Shown here: piece after piece, positions 19,081 to 29,113 of the stretch | Layout of the letters: the number at the start of each line of letters is the position of its first letter | Numbering within the stretch: position 1 is the first letter of the stretch | Translations under genes and position numbers: made by a program | Notes under the pieces: generated by a model | The model's database searches: none | Told to the model about the DNA's origin: nothing | The model's input: only the letters and a program-made list of their open reading frames with translations | Source: Pedobacter sp. | GTDB lineage: Bacteria > Bacteroidota > Bacteroidia > Sphingobacteriales > Sphingobacteriaceae | Reading direction: 5' to 3' | Assembly: GCA_025351765.1 (NCBI GenBank) | Contig: JANXVH010000172.1 | Location: 1-64,000 of the forward strand | DNA: 64,000 bases

Positions 19081-20436
19081 TTACCTGCTGTTGGCACGCG
19101 CCTTTTTCTTTCGTCTCCGGTTACGACCATGAATGGCTTCATCATCGATATCTGCCGCTATCTGTATAGCTGCGATGGGTCTATTTATATTGATAATAGC
19201 GATTTCCGGCTCGGGCTTTAGCCCATAATATCGTTCCATTAATAAAGTGCCGGACCCGTCTAATAATAAGCTAACCGGTATATACTGGTCAGCCGCAGGA
19301 TCTGCAAGGTATAGTTCATCGTCATGACGCATTACCTCGAGGCCTTGGTGATGCAGGCCTTGCTTGAGGTCAGGATAATTATTCAGGGCAGCCGAAAGCA
19401 ATGTCCTGTAATATTCTCTGTTTGCCGTAAGTTCATAATTTTCAGGAACCGGAGGCAACAGCTTGGAAGGCATTTTTTGATCAACAACGCTCCTATCCTG
19501 CTGTATTGCCAGGAGTATTTTCATTGGCAATATGTCACTTCCTTTGTATATACCTTTTTGCGCATGATCTATGATTGAATAGCCGTAAGGTGGCTTGTCA
19601 TCCTTAAAGTGAAAAATGAGCGCTATGCCATGTTTGTCTTGCATGTAAGCAGCAAAATCCGATGTATACCCTTTCAAATTAATTATATCCCTGCCTGCTG
19701 AAACGGAATTCACGGGCATTAATTTGGTATCATGTTCGGCACCATGTTTATAAAAAATAGCTTTTAACTGGTTTATTCTATCTGTATCAGGCTGATTCTG
19801 ATGAATACGCTCATCGATCTGCATAAGTTTGACTTCATCCTGCAGGATGCCGGATTTGATAATTTGGAGATTTCCACCAGTTTCTTTTAATATATAACCA
19901 GCGCTTTCGAGGATCATTTTAAACTGGGCCCGGGTCTTAAACTGGTAGCCTAAGGCTTTTTGCACATCCAGGTTTATCCTTTGTTTTTCGTCTAATCCCA
20001 ACACCTTGTTGAGGTTTTGGATGGCTCGGATATTTTCAAAGCCGCTGCTGATCTTTTTGCCATCTTTTCCTATCCTCGTTGAAACCAGGTGCACATGATT
20101 ATTACCGGTGTCATTGTGATAAACGACCAGGTAAGGTTGGTCGGCATAGCCCATCTGACGGAGCCACCGGATAGCAACCTCCGTCAGGGATGCTTTATCA
20201 TAGGCTTTTCCTTTAGCCGAGATAACCGCATGAAACTGCGGTTTGGAAACCCTTTTATTTTGCGCAGAAACCATTTTAAGGTAATTCTTATAGTCCTCAG
20301 GCCTCAAAGATTCCAGCCCCTGCAACGGTCCGAATCCAGAGACCTTCATTAATTCACCGCGCAACCTTTCAATTTTATTAGTATTATAGCTTACACCGGC
20401 AAAGGAAGCTGAGGAGGATAGGATACGGACAACCAT
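19081..20436 (-). CDS. mobB: Relaxase/mobilization nuclease (MobB of Bacteroidota elements)
   Basis: PYLVVYHNDTGNNHVHLVSTRIGKDGKKIS (HxH motif), KPQFHAVISAKGK. Confidence 0.85.
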   Translation of the reverse strand: MVVRILSSSASFAGVSYNTNKIERLRGELMKVSGFGPLQGLESLRPEDYKNYLKMVSAQNKRVSKPQFHAVISAKGKAYDKASLTEVAIRWLRQMGYADQPYLVVYHNDTGNNHVHLVSTRIGKDGKKISSGFENIRAIQNLNKVLGLDEKQRINLDVQKALGYQFKTRAQFKMILESAGYILKETGGNLQIIKSGILQDEVKLMQIDERIHQNQPDTDRINQLKAIFYKHGAEHDTKLMPVNSVSAGRDIINLKGYTSDFAAYMQDKHGIALIFHFKDDKPPYGYSIIDHAQKGIYKGSDILPMKILLAIQQDRSVVDQKMPSKLLPPVPENYELTANREYYRTLLSAALNNYPDLKQGLHHQGLEVMRHDDELYLADPAADQYIPVSLLLDGSGTLLMERYYGLKPEPEIAIININRPIAAIQIAADIDDEAIHGRNRRRKKKARANSR

Positions 20437-21071
20437 ATATCGAGCACATTTGGACCGTGATAGAAATAAGCCTGATCGGTAATATCCAGATCAAAAGTAT
20501 CCTGCTCTATCGGGACAGGATACTATCGAACAGGTTACGAGATAACCAGCTATAAAATACCTGGCTATAAAATGATCTATGAACCGGATACAGAAGGTTA
20601 GATGAACTGGTTACTTTTTACCGAAGTATCAGGATAGTAATGAAATCCGGAACCGGTTAAAATTGTTAATGTATCGTGGTATTTCATATCCAGCTCCTGA
20701 TTATCCGGATATGAAGTATCAGAGTGATATGTATCCAGCTATTTCATCTCGTGATATTTAATGCACTAACCACATCCCTCATCAATATCCTCATATCCTT
20801 TTACCCACTTTAAAACACTTTTATCTTCGCATTGCTTGTCAAGTCCATACCGGACGATCATTTTGGCTTGTCCCTGTTCATATCCCCGCCGCCAGTCCCT
20901 CCATGAACTCCCGGGTAGATTGATCCTGGGCAGGAAGGGGTCCTGGCAGCCACTGTTATATCGGTTGAAAGTCAGGATAGGTACCTGAGCAGAAAATAGG
21001 CAGCAATGGTAATGGCGACCGACGGGCCGGTTAATGTAATGTAAATCATAAGCTTATTTTTTAAGGATCAA

Positions 21072-21482
21072 TTATTTGCCCATATATCGAATGATCTTGC
21101 GTAAGGCCGCTTCCAGTATGGTTTGATTGTCGATATATTGGGAGAATAGCGTGTTAAAACGCTCTATCACCACCGGCGTCAAAGCAGATTTGAGTTGCAG
21201 TATATTAGCGTAGTGCGCCAGCTGGTTGATATTGTTACCAGCCCGCCCAAGTTCAGTACCTATACCATCCAGCAGCCGGATCAGTTCCCTGGCATTAATG
21301 ATCGTCAGGGGGGCATTTTGCAAAAGCCTTGTCCTGACCAGATCCGTTTTACTGATCCCTAACTGTTTTTCCAGTTCCAGGATGACCAGGTATTCATCTT
21401 CGCTAAAACGTGCGTCGATCTTCCTGATTCGCTTACCTGTTTCCAATTTCGGTCTGCCGGTTGATTTGCGATTTTCTGGCAT
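21072..21482 (-). CDS. mobA: MobA/MobC-like relaxosome accessory protein
   Basis: RPKLETGKRIRKIDARFSEDEYLVILELEKQLGISKTDLVRTRLLQ...ELGRAGNNINQLA; start trimmed to MPENRK. Confidence 0.75.
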   Translation of the reverse strand: MPENRKSTGRPKLETGKRIRKIDARFSEDEYLVILELEKQLGISKTDLVRTRLLQNAPLTIINARELIRLLDGIGTELGRAGNNINQLAHYANILQLKSALTPVVIERFNTLFSQYIDNQTILEAALRKIIRYMGK

Positions 21483-21539
21483 AGAGATAACGAGTTGCGA
21501 GTTATTGATATCCTTGATCAGTTGAGGCACGAAACGGGC

Positions 21540-21650
21540 AAGGCAAGATTCCGTTGGCTGAGAAAACCGCTGAAGGCGTTTTTGTCGGACAAAAGGACAT
21601 CTTGCCGCAATAAAAACTAAAATATAACCAGCTACCTGGTTATAAAACAG
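21540..21650. promoter_or_regulatory. Candidate oriT
   Basis: Between primase and MobA-like gene. Inverted repeats GGCAAGAT(21542)/ATCTTGCC(21599), TTTTGTC-G-GACAAAA (21580-21594), TAACCAG/CTGGTTA near 21625. Confidence 0.4.
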
Positions 21651-21670
21651 CCAGTTCAAACCCGTCAATA

Positions 21671-22597
21671 CTATCTGAAAAAAGAACGTTCACTGGATCG
21701 CGTGGAAACGGCGATCAGGTAGTCATTATAATCGTTATATCCCTTATATATTTCCGACCGGTCGACTGCGAGCGGTAGGCTGCGGATAAATTCCGCGGCT
21801 GCATCCTGCCCTGTCTTATCATGGTCAAAATAAATAGAAACGTCCTTAAAGGCGGCTGCGTTTTTAATCGCTGCCTGCAATAAAACAGTTGTGTTCATTA
21901 CCAGGACCGTATCGTTTATTAAGGGATTATCAGTTTTCCAACTCAAATAATTAAAATAGCCTTCAAAAACATGCAGCTGGTCATTGTCCCCCGGAATGAG
22001 AGAAATAGCTTTATGCCCGAGGCAGCCCTTAAAATATTTATTCCTGACTTCCCATCCGCCCAATTCATTTTGCCATCCGGCCGCAAAAAAATACTTTCTG
22101 GTCTTTTTTTCGTCTTCCACAAAATAGTAGACCTCTTTTAGTCGCCCATCTGCGGCTTTAAAAATGCCGCGGCTTTGCAGGTATCGGCTGATTGCAGGAT
22201 TATTACCTAACTCCTTTACGGATTCGACCCTGTAATGAGGAACCTTTAAAGCGTGCCTGCGTGTATTTATCCTGTTTAAATCCGGGCTAACACGAAGTAT
22301 GGGCAGATTACAGGTGGATTTAATCTTACCAATGACATCACTGAACGTTGATCCCCCCCAGTAAAGCAGGCCAAAATCAATGACATTTCCACCTTTACCC
22401 AAGCCGTGATCATACCAAACACCAAGTTCGTCGTTTACCGCGAATGAAGGTTTGGTATCCGAATCGCGCAACATGCTCAGGTAAATATCTTCTTTTCCCG
22501 ATCTGCGTAATGGGTGAAAACCGAGCCTGGCCAACAGATCCACAATAGAGACCTGCTCTTTCAGGCCTTTCACATCTAAGAGATTATCCATAATCAA
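21671..22597 (-). CDS. CHC2 zinc-finger/toprim primase
   Basis: LDVKGLKEQVSIVDLLARLGFHPLRRSGKEDIYLSMLRDSDTKPSFAVNDELGVWYDHGLGKGGNVIDFGLL; toprim-like LHVFEGYFNYLS. Confidence 0.75.
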   Translation of the reverse strand: MIMDNLLDVKGLKEQVSIVDLLARLGFHPLRRSGKEDIYLSMLRDSDTKPSFAVNDELGVWYDHGLGKGGNVIDFGLLYWGGSTFSDVIGKIKSTCNLPILRVSPDLNRINTRRHALKVPHYRVESVKELGNNPAISRYLQSRGIFKAADGRLKEVYYFVEDEKKTRKYFFAAGWQNELGGWEVRNKYFKGCLGHKAISLIPGDNDQLHVFEGYFNYLSWKTDNPLINDTVLVMNTTVLLQAAIKNAAAFKDVSIYFDHDKTGQDAAAEFIRSLPLAVDRSEIYKGYNDYNDYLIAVSTRSSERSFFR

Positions 22598-22685
22598 ATT
22601 TTAAATGTTAAATATTTTCTTTCAGTCCGCTGAAACAGCGACCTCTTTTTTATAATTATTATTTTATATAGTATTGGCCGAAAAG

Positions 22686-22904
22686 TCCGACATCGGAAAG
22701 GGAAATCCCCCTGTACGGAGCATCAACCATGTCCGAAATAGCCGACATTGAATTGCTGAAGTCAAAACACCAGACATTGGAATCAATCAGTTCGACATCG
22801 GGGCCAAAAAATCCGACATCCAGGTCAATTAGATAGACATCAAAATCAAAAAGCCCGACATCCGCTCCGAACTATCCGACATCATTTCCGAACTACCTGA
22901 CATC
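22686..22904. repeat. Iteron array (TCCGACATC-type), core spaced exactly 21 bp
   Basis: GACAT at 22689, 22744, 22773, 22794, 22815, 22836, 22857, 22878, 22899; the last seven are exactly 21 bp apart. Confidence 0.85.
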
Positions 22905-23969
22905 AATCAGGGGTTTAAGAAAACTGCCTGTTCGTATCAGACTGAGGGCCTGAGTCTGATTGAGGTTAATTTGAAAGGCTATATAATAGGCATGAACCAA
23001 AACCTGCGATTTCGAATTCAGGTCACTGCTCATGTCCGCTAACCAAAATTGAAAGGGATCATCATCTATAATTACACAGGCTGATTTGCGACTATCGAAT
23101 ACGGTTTTTAACCCGGATAATAACCGGTAATAAAAAGAATGTTCCATTTGGAGTTTATATCTGGAATGATCAGGTTTAAATTCGAGCCGGACCATATAAT
23201 TAGTATTGAACCTATCCTGGATAAATTGAAATTCGAATAAGAATTTTCCGGTCTCCCTGATATAGGCAAGCATCCTGGTGAGGTTTTGCTTTTTATGAGA
23301 GGGCTTGCTGTCCAGGATATCGGCTATCCTGCATAACCTGTCCAGGGGAACTAGGGTTTCGTTATCCGCACCTGTAGAAAGCAGGATATGTTTCAGTTTG
23401 GAGAGATAAATGAGTAATTGTTTGCGGCTGTCGCCCCCCCTGCCTTTTCCAACCAGCCGGTAACTCGATGTATCTATGGTGTAGTACCTGCTTAGGAAGC
23501 CATGAAGTAAATCATCAGAAAGCCGGACATCATAGATCTTCTGCTCTTTACTGCTCCTATTAAAATTGAGTTTCAGGTCTTTCAGGATCGAGAAGCTCTG
23601 CATCTGTATCATGCCTCCTTCCGCCCTGACCTCATAAGCTGATGAAAAGATAATGTTTCGTTCCATCATGGTATACAAGGCATAATCAAATACCGTCTTG
23701 AATTCATACCCTGCGATCATCGGCGGCAAGGACTTCCCGTTAAGAAAATCCGGGTAGATGACCGCGAGGTCCTGGCGTATCCTCCCTGTTTCCAGGCAAA
23801 ATTGCTGCAGGGTAAAACGGGTATAACCAAAAAGATCGGTCTTCAGTTGCCTGGTGATAAAAATTATAAAATCCTGAACGATTCCTGCCTGGCCACCAAA
23901 TGAACGTTTAATGTCTTTCATGTTATCGGCGACTGCCCTGTCAATTCGGCTAATGATCTTTGGATCCAT
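22893..23969 (-). CDS. Replication initiator (Rep)-like protein
   Basis: 358 aa, winged-helix initiator style (FDYALYTMMERNIIFSSAYEVR...LSDDLLHGFLSRYYTIDTSSYRLVGKGRGG...LIYLSKLKHILLS); adjacent iterons. Confidence 0.65.
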   Translation of the reverse strand: MDPKIISRIDRAVADNMKDIKRSFGGQAGIVQDFIIFITRQLKTDLFGYTRFTLQQFCLETGRIRQDLAVIYPDFLNGKSLPPMIAGYEFKTVFDYALYTMMERNIIFSSAYEVRAEGGMIQMQSFSILKDLKLNFNRSSKEQKIYDVRLSDDLLHGFLSRYYTIDTSSYRLVGKGRGGDSRKQLLIYLSKLKHILLSTGADNETLVPLDRLCRIADILDSKPSHKKQNLTRMLAYIRETGKFLFEFQFIQDRFNTNYMVRLEFKPDHSRYKLQMEHSFYYRLLSGLKTVFDSRKSACVIIDDDPFQFWLADMSSDLNSKSQVLVHAYYIAFQINLNQTQALSLIRTGSFLKPLIDVR

Positions 23970-23983
23970 AAAATTGGGTTTAC

Positions 23984-24008
23984 AAAAAAGGGGGCGTAAG
24001 CCCCCTTT
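23984..24008 (-). terminator. Rho-independent terminator upstream of rep
   Basis: Minus strand AAAGGGGGC-TTAC-GCCCCCTTTTTT. Confidence 0.65.
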
Positions 24009-24426
24009 GGTTATTGACCATGATAGTCGTTCTATTTAAAATTAATTCATCGGGCGTACTCACGTCAGTTTCTACAAACCGGGTCCTATCCTGCCTTTGT
24101 GCTTTCAGTTGTTGATACCATCTCACCTTCACAAAATTTCCTGCTGCTAACAGGATAATGCTTCTGCCCACCATGTCAAAGATCGAAGACAATAGTTTCC
24201 CATCCCGCTTAAAAAGCAGGTCCAGGATTATCCGGATAGTGAAATCCGGGTGGTATTAATAAGTTGAGAATCTTGGCACCTCTGTCGCCCGCCGAAGCTG
24301 GCAATGGTGTCCTATTGATGAAATCCGTTCACTTAATACCCTAACTATCATCAGGTTGTTAAGCAAAGATTGAAAAGAGAAAAACAGGTATTTGACAACA
24401 ACATGGGATGTTGTCATAAATAAATA

Positions 24427-25254
24427 TCAGCCTCCTGACATTTTTTTCAGCAGTGCTTCCTTCATAAGGTCTATAAACTTCGTTGCACTGATCCGTTTCC
24501 GCCTGATTATTTCGTCGAACCTGCGGTGTGGGAGGCCTATCCTGATATTTAACTGCTGTTCAAGCCAGCGTACTACCCTGCTTAATGATATATTTCCATT
24601 ATTGAGTTGTCCGGTTAAGTAGATTCCAAAAGCAAGCTCTACCAGGTTAATGGAATCGCCGGTCCATGTTATCGGGTCATCCTGATTAGCTGGAGCTTCA
24701 GGTTTATCCTGTGGTACTAAAATGTCGGCCCGGGTTTGCAATTCAATTCTAAGATTTTCATAAGCAATAAATTTGGAAAAAAGATATGATGTGCTGGTGC
24801 CCGACTCAGGCACCAGTTCAGGAACAGCCGGGATGAGGTGACTTTGAATATTTGAACCCATTAAAAAATACAGTTGATCAAGCTCAGTTGCATTCAAACG
24901 GTAATACTGATAACAGAACTGGTTACGGTTAAAAAACACATCGATAAACTTCAATTCATCGGCATAATAGGATTTGATTCCTATAGAATCTAAAAACTGT
25001 ACGGCCTTTTCGAGGTTATACAATTCACTGTAGAAAATAAGCATGGCATAGAATTTCGGCCTGATGCTTTTATAGTATTCAATTTCCAGTTGCTCATCAT
25101 CGAAAGATGTCCCTTCATACAAATCCACAAGTTTTTTTATTGTGCTCCTGATTTCTGCAATGATCATGGCATTTCGCTTTAAACTATCAACCTCTTTAAC
25201 CTGGCTGATACGCTGTAACAATGGTTCGAACAAGTCAATTTTTGAGTTTTTCAT
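24427..25254 (-). CDS. RteC-family regulator
   Basis: RNQFCYQYYRLNATELDQLYFLMGSNIQSHL...RRFDEIIRRKRISATKFIDLMKEALLKKM. Confidence 0.75.
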   Translation of the reverse strand: MKNSKIDLFEPLLQRISQVKEVDSLKRNAMIIAEIRSTIKKLVDLYEGTSFDDEQLEIEYYKSIRPKFYAMLIFYSELYNLEKAVQFLDSIGIKSYYADELKFIDVFFNRNQFCYQYYRLNATELDQLYFLMGSNIQSHLIPAVPELVPESGTSTSYLFSKFIAYENLRIELQTRADILVPQDKPEAPANQDDPITWTGDSINLVELAFGIYLTGQLNNGNISLSRVVRWLEQQLNIRIGLPHRRFDEIIRRKRISATKFIDLMKEALLKKMSGG

Positions 25255-25578
25255 ATACTTTTTTTGACACGAAAGGACAAATAATTCCGAGGCAGAAATA
25301 GTCGTTATTGGGTAATATACCCTTTACTACCCTTTGAAGTTATTACGCCCAAAATGAAATATGAAACGGCCTCTTCACTTAATTTAGGGGCTACAAAATC
25401 ACAAAAAGCCAAAAGGTGGCTACCTTTCAGCTTTTTTTATCAGCTAAAAAAACCGTGATTTTTTTAGGTTGTGCTACTTGTTTGTTATTTGTAAATCGTC
25501 TACATTTATCATGTAAGCCTTTTGCGACCAACCTGGGTCAGATTATTTTTCAATGCTTAAAAGCACAAAATTCAAATT

Positions 25579-25797
25579 ATGGAAGAGCAAATATTTATGG
25601 AAAAACAGTTCGGTGATTTACCGCTTACTGAAAACTTTTGCCTTAGAAGCAAATTAATGGGGTATAAAACCTTGCAGGATATCGTAAAAGATCCCGTCAA
25701 GGTTTTAATAGGAAAGGAAGATTTCAGTTATAACTGGCTTGGAGAGCTCGTTAGATTATTGAATGAGAACCAATTATTGCACAGACTGCAAAGATGA
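25579..25797 (+). CDS. Stand-alone RNA polymerase alpha-CTD-like small protein
   Basis: LPLTENFCLRSKLMGYKTLQDIVKDPVKVLIGKEDFSYNWLGELVRLLNENQLLHRL resembles a helix-hairpin-helix alpha-CTD. Confidence 0.5.
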   Translation: MEEQIFMEKQFGDLPLTENFCLRSKLMGYKTLQDIVKDPVKVLIGKEDFSYNWLGELVRLLNENQLLHRLQR

Positions 25798-26992
25798 CCG
25801 GAAAATATCGCTTGTTGATAATATCTACCATTTTGAGTAGCATATCTCGAACCACTGCAGCAGTGACCTGAGTCACACTATAAAATTCTTTATGGATACT
25901 GCCGGTAGATATGTGCTGTTGTTTCTTAGACTCGTAGTGAAGTGCAATAAACCTCAGGATCTCTTTAATATTAGCTATAGCAAAGTGGCCGGATTCGTAA
26001 AACAACCTGACAATTAATGCCAGCTGCGCGACTGATATATTTAATGGCAGCTTTTCAGGTTTATATGAGTGTTTGGCGCCGGCTCCGTTGAAATCCTTTT
26101 TCCCTGCCAGCATCCTTGTAGCAATCTCATCGTTTAGCCAGGTTTCAAGCATAAGCTTAATAGTAGGCCATTCTGGATTATAACTAAAAGCAGGTTTAAG
26201 CTGTGCCGCCTTTATGATTGATAGATAGCGCATCAGGATTTCAATATGCTGTTCGTTGTTATCGGCATCAGCAAGTTCCAGGTTAACCAGATCCTGGTAA
26301 TAGGAAAAAAAGCCCAGGTGGTTGTAATTCAGATACAGTAGCGCCATTGAGATCTGATTGTCCCAATCGCCTCTTTCCGTTTGAATAAAAACAGATGATA
26401 ATTCCTTTAAAAATTCTTTCAGATAGATCAACTTACGAAAAGTGATCATCGTTTGCGGAAGTACAATTGAATTCAGAAAATCATGAATGGAAGACTGCAG
26501 TAATATTTCCACCTGCATATCGGACAATTGCCGCTGTAATTCCTTGATAATATCGCTTAGCTCCTGGAATGAAATTGCACGATAGGTTTCAGGAATTTTG
26601 CTTTCCAGGTTGAAATATTTCGAAAAAAAACGTTCGATGTAGTTCAACAATTCAAAAAGCTGGGATATAAACCACCTAATCAATTCTACGGTTACATCAC
26701 AAAATGGTATGCTTACCTCGTTATCACCTTTTAAAATATCATGGTAAGACTGTAAAAGGTCTGCAAATTCGATGATACCTGTCTGATGATATTGAATATA
26801 ACGTTCTATAATATTATCCTTAGCCGCAGTAAAGATCGCTGTTGTCCATGAATCTTTGATGCGTACAGATTCGGATTCAACACTAGCCTTCCATAATGGA
26901 AGGTCCCGACGCCCTGCGTCAAATGCAGCAAGCTGTTCTGGCGCAAGGGCCAGAACAAATTCTTGCAACGTTTTAAGTTCGTATTTCAACAA
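25751..26992 (-). CDS. Hypothetical protein, possibly distantly RteC-like
   Basis: 413 aa ORF, helical. Confidence 0.6.
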   Translation of the reverse strand: MLKYELKTLQEFVLALAPEQLAAFDAGRRDLPLWKASVESESVRIKDSWTTAIFTAAKDNIIERYIQYHQTGIIEFADLLQSYHDILKGDNEVSIPFCDVTVELIRWFISQLFELLNYIERFFSKYFNLESKIPETYRAISFQELSDIIKELQRQLSDMQVEILLQSSIHDFLNSIVLPQTMITFRKLIYLKEFLKELSSVFIQTERGDWDNQISMALLYLNYNHLGFFSYYQDLVNLELADADNNEQHIEILMRYLSIIKAAQLKPAFSYNPEWPTIKLMLETWLNDEIATRMLAGKKDFNGAGAKHSYKPEKLPLNISVAQLALIVRLFYESGHFAIANIKEILRFIALHYESKKQQHISTGSIHKEFYSVTQVTAAVVRDMLLKMVDIINKRYFPVIFAVCAIIGSHSII

Positions 26993-27284
26993 GGCTATTT
27001 ATTTAAATGTGGATAATTCGGTGAGTAGTTTAAACTTTGAAAATATGGGTCGTTGTTAATATGGTTATGGTTGTATTCGTCGGATCAGTCTCGCCCTTCA
27101 CTGAATTTCCTGCATTCCGCACAGCATTATTCTTAAATATGTGCAGTGTATTGTTCCTTTTTTTTAAGTATTTCTCTGAATTATTTTTCATATTCTTAAT
27201 ATTTTTCAGGAAATTAACCTTGGGTTAATACTAAAGACCGTTTTATTACGCCAACGGCGCCTTGGTATAGGTGCATAACAAGCA

Positions 27285-28376
27285 ATGACAATGAAATTAC
27301 AATCAGAGCCGATACATAAAATCACTATTGCCGACCGGATTTACCCGCATATAATCGGCTGGTCAGTGTTTATATTGTATGAAATAGGCTTTGTTTATTT
27401 ATCGACAGGAACGACATACACCCTGATCAGCTATATTTGTTATTACTCTTTAAATATTGCGTTGTTTTACACTAACGTAGGCCTACTGAATTATTCCTTC
27501 CGCCAACGTTTTCCATATTTAAAGGCTATACTGTTTGGCTTTGTTGCATTAACCATTAGTGTAGCAATCAAATATTACCTTGATCAGGTTTTCCTGATCT
27601 TTAATGTACACATGTGGTCTAAGCCTGGATATTTATACAAATTCGGTGTCCAGAACACATTCAGAGGCCTTTATTTTTTAGTCTTTAGTACCTTGTATTG
27701 GGCATTTTTAAGATTTATTGCCTATCGTAAGAATGCTAATGAAAAAGAAAGGCTCAATCTTGTGATATTAAAGGAAAAGGCGGAGTTGGAAAATAAATTT
27801 GCAGATGTACGAAATGCCTATCTCCAGCATCAGATCAACCCCCACCTCCTGTTCAACACACTCAACTTCATCTATAACAAAGTTTATCAGAATTCAGAAT
27901 CAGCCTCAGAGTGCGTTTTCCTACTTGCAGAAATTATGCGGTATTCACTTGAGGAGGCCGACCAGTCTGGAAAAAAGCTTTTAGAAAAGGAAGTGGAACA
28001 AATAGAGAACCTGATAAAAATCAACCGGCTGCGATATAACCACCCTTTATATATCCACTTCATTGTTACCGGAAGATTTACGGGAGTCAAAATTATCCCG
28101 CTAATCCTTTTAACATTTGTAGAGAATGTATTCAAACATGGCAATCTTAAAATTGAGGAGGATAAGGCCATTATGGAATTAAATGTGAATGAAAACAATG
28201 AGTTGACGTTTACAACCAGGAATATAAAGAAACAACAAAACCCCAACGATAGGTTAAAAAGCATTGGTGTCGAAAATGCTATAAAGCGACTTTCATACAA
28301 CTACCCCGACCAATATAAACTGAACATAAATGACGAAGAAGGAACATTTAATCTTTATTTATATATGCGTTTATGA
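27285..28376 (+). CDS. LytS-type sensor histidine kinase
   Basis: Polytopic N-terminus, YLQHQINPHLLFNTLNFIYNKV, GVENAIKRLSYNYPDQY. Confidence 0.9.
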   Translation: MTMKLQSEPIHKITIADRIYPHIIGWSVFILYEIGFVYLSTGTTYTLISYICYYSLNIALFYTNVGLLNYSFRQRFPYLKAILFGFVALTISVAIKYYLDQVFLIFNVHMWSKPGYLYKFGVQNTFRGLYFLVFSTLYWAFLRFIAYRKNANEKERLNLVILKEKAELENKFADVRNAYLQHQINPHLLFNTLNFIYNKVYQNSESASECVFLLAEIMRYSLEEADQSGKKLLEKEVEQIENLIKINRLRYNHPLYIHFIVTGRFTGVKIIPLILLTFVENVFKHGNLKIEEDKAIMELNVNENNELTFTTRNIKKQQNPNDRLKSIGVENAIKRLSYNYPDQYKLNINDEEGTFNLYLYMRL

Positions 28377-29113
28377 CTTTAACATGTTACATTGTAGATG
28401 ATGAATATCATTCTATTGAAATTATTAAATCCTTTATTGAAAGGACGAACGATGTTGAATTGCTTGGAAGTTCGGTAGATCCGGTTTCCGCTTTGAATAC
28501 GATCAGCATCAGCAAACCGCCATCAGTCATTTTTATGGATGTGGATATGCCGGAATTGACGGGGATGGAATTCGCCGGAATGGTCAGCTATTATACCCAG
28601 GTTATATTTATCACTGCTTACCCGGAATACGCAATTGAAGCCTTTGAGAAAGATGCGATTGATTACATTTTAAAACCGCTAAACTATGAACGGTTTATAA
28701 AAAGCATCAATAAAGTACGAAGAAAACTTTGCGATGTTACGCCACAAAACACGGCCGATCCTGAGTTTTTTTTCGTTTCTCATGAAACCAAAGGAAAAAT
28801 GGTAAAAATTTTCCTTGATGACATTATTTTCTTTGAGTCGGTAGATAACTATATCAAGATACACACAGCTAATGGCACTTATCTTGTATACCTGATGCTC
28901 AGTGAGGTTGAAGACAAATTATTGAAGGAGCGTTTTTCCCGTATACATAAATCATTCATTATTAATAACAGCAAGATAAAGACAATAGATGGTGCATTTA
29001 TCGGTCTGGATGATAAAGCGAGCACCATATTGCCCCTGGGCCGTTCTTTTAAAGCTAATTTTATGCATCAAATGAACACCAGGATTTGGAAAAGTAAACG
29101 GAAAGATCCTTAA
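28373..29113 (+). CDS. LytTR-family response regulator
   Basis: Receiver domain VIFMDVDMPELTGMEF and LytTR domain; ATGA overlap with kinase. Confidence 0.9.
   Translation: MTLTCYIVDDEYHSIEIIKSFIERTNDVELLGSSVDPVSALNTISISKPPSVIFMDVDMPELTGMEFAGMVSYYTQVIFITAYPEYAIEAFEKDAIDYILKPLNYERFIKSINKVRRKLCDVTPQNTADPEFFFVSHETKGKMVKIFLDDIIFFESVDNYIKIHTANGTYLVYLMLSEVEDKLLKERFSRIHKSFIINNSKIKTIDGAFIGLDDKASTILPLGRSFKANFMHQMNTRIWKSKRKDP

Noticed and set aside
22686-22904. Possible CRISPR array
   Set aside because: Repeat core is about 9 nt with a 21-bp period and no spacer/repeat architecture; iterons fit better.
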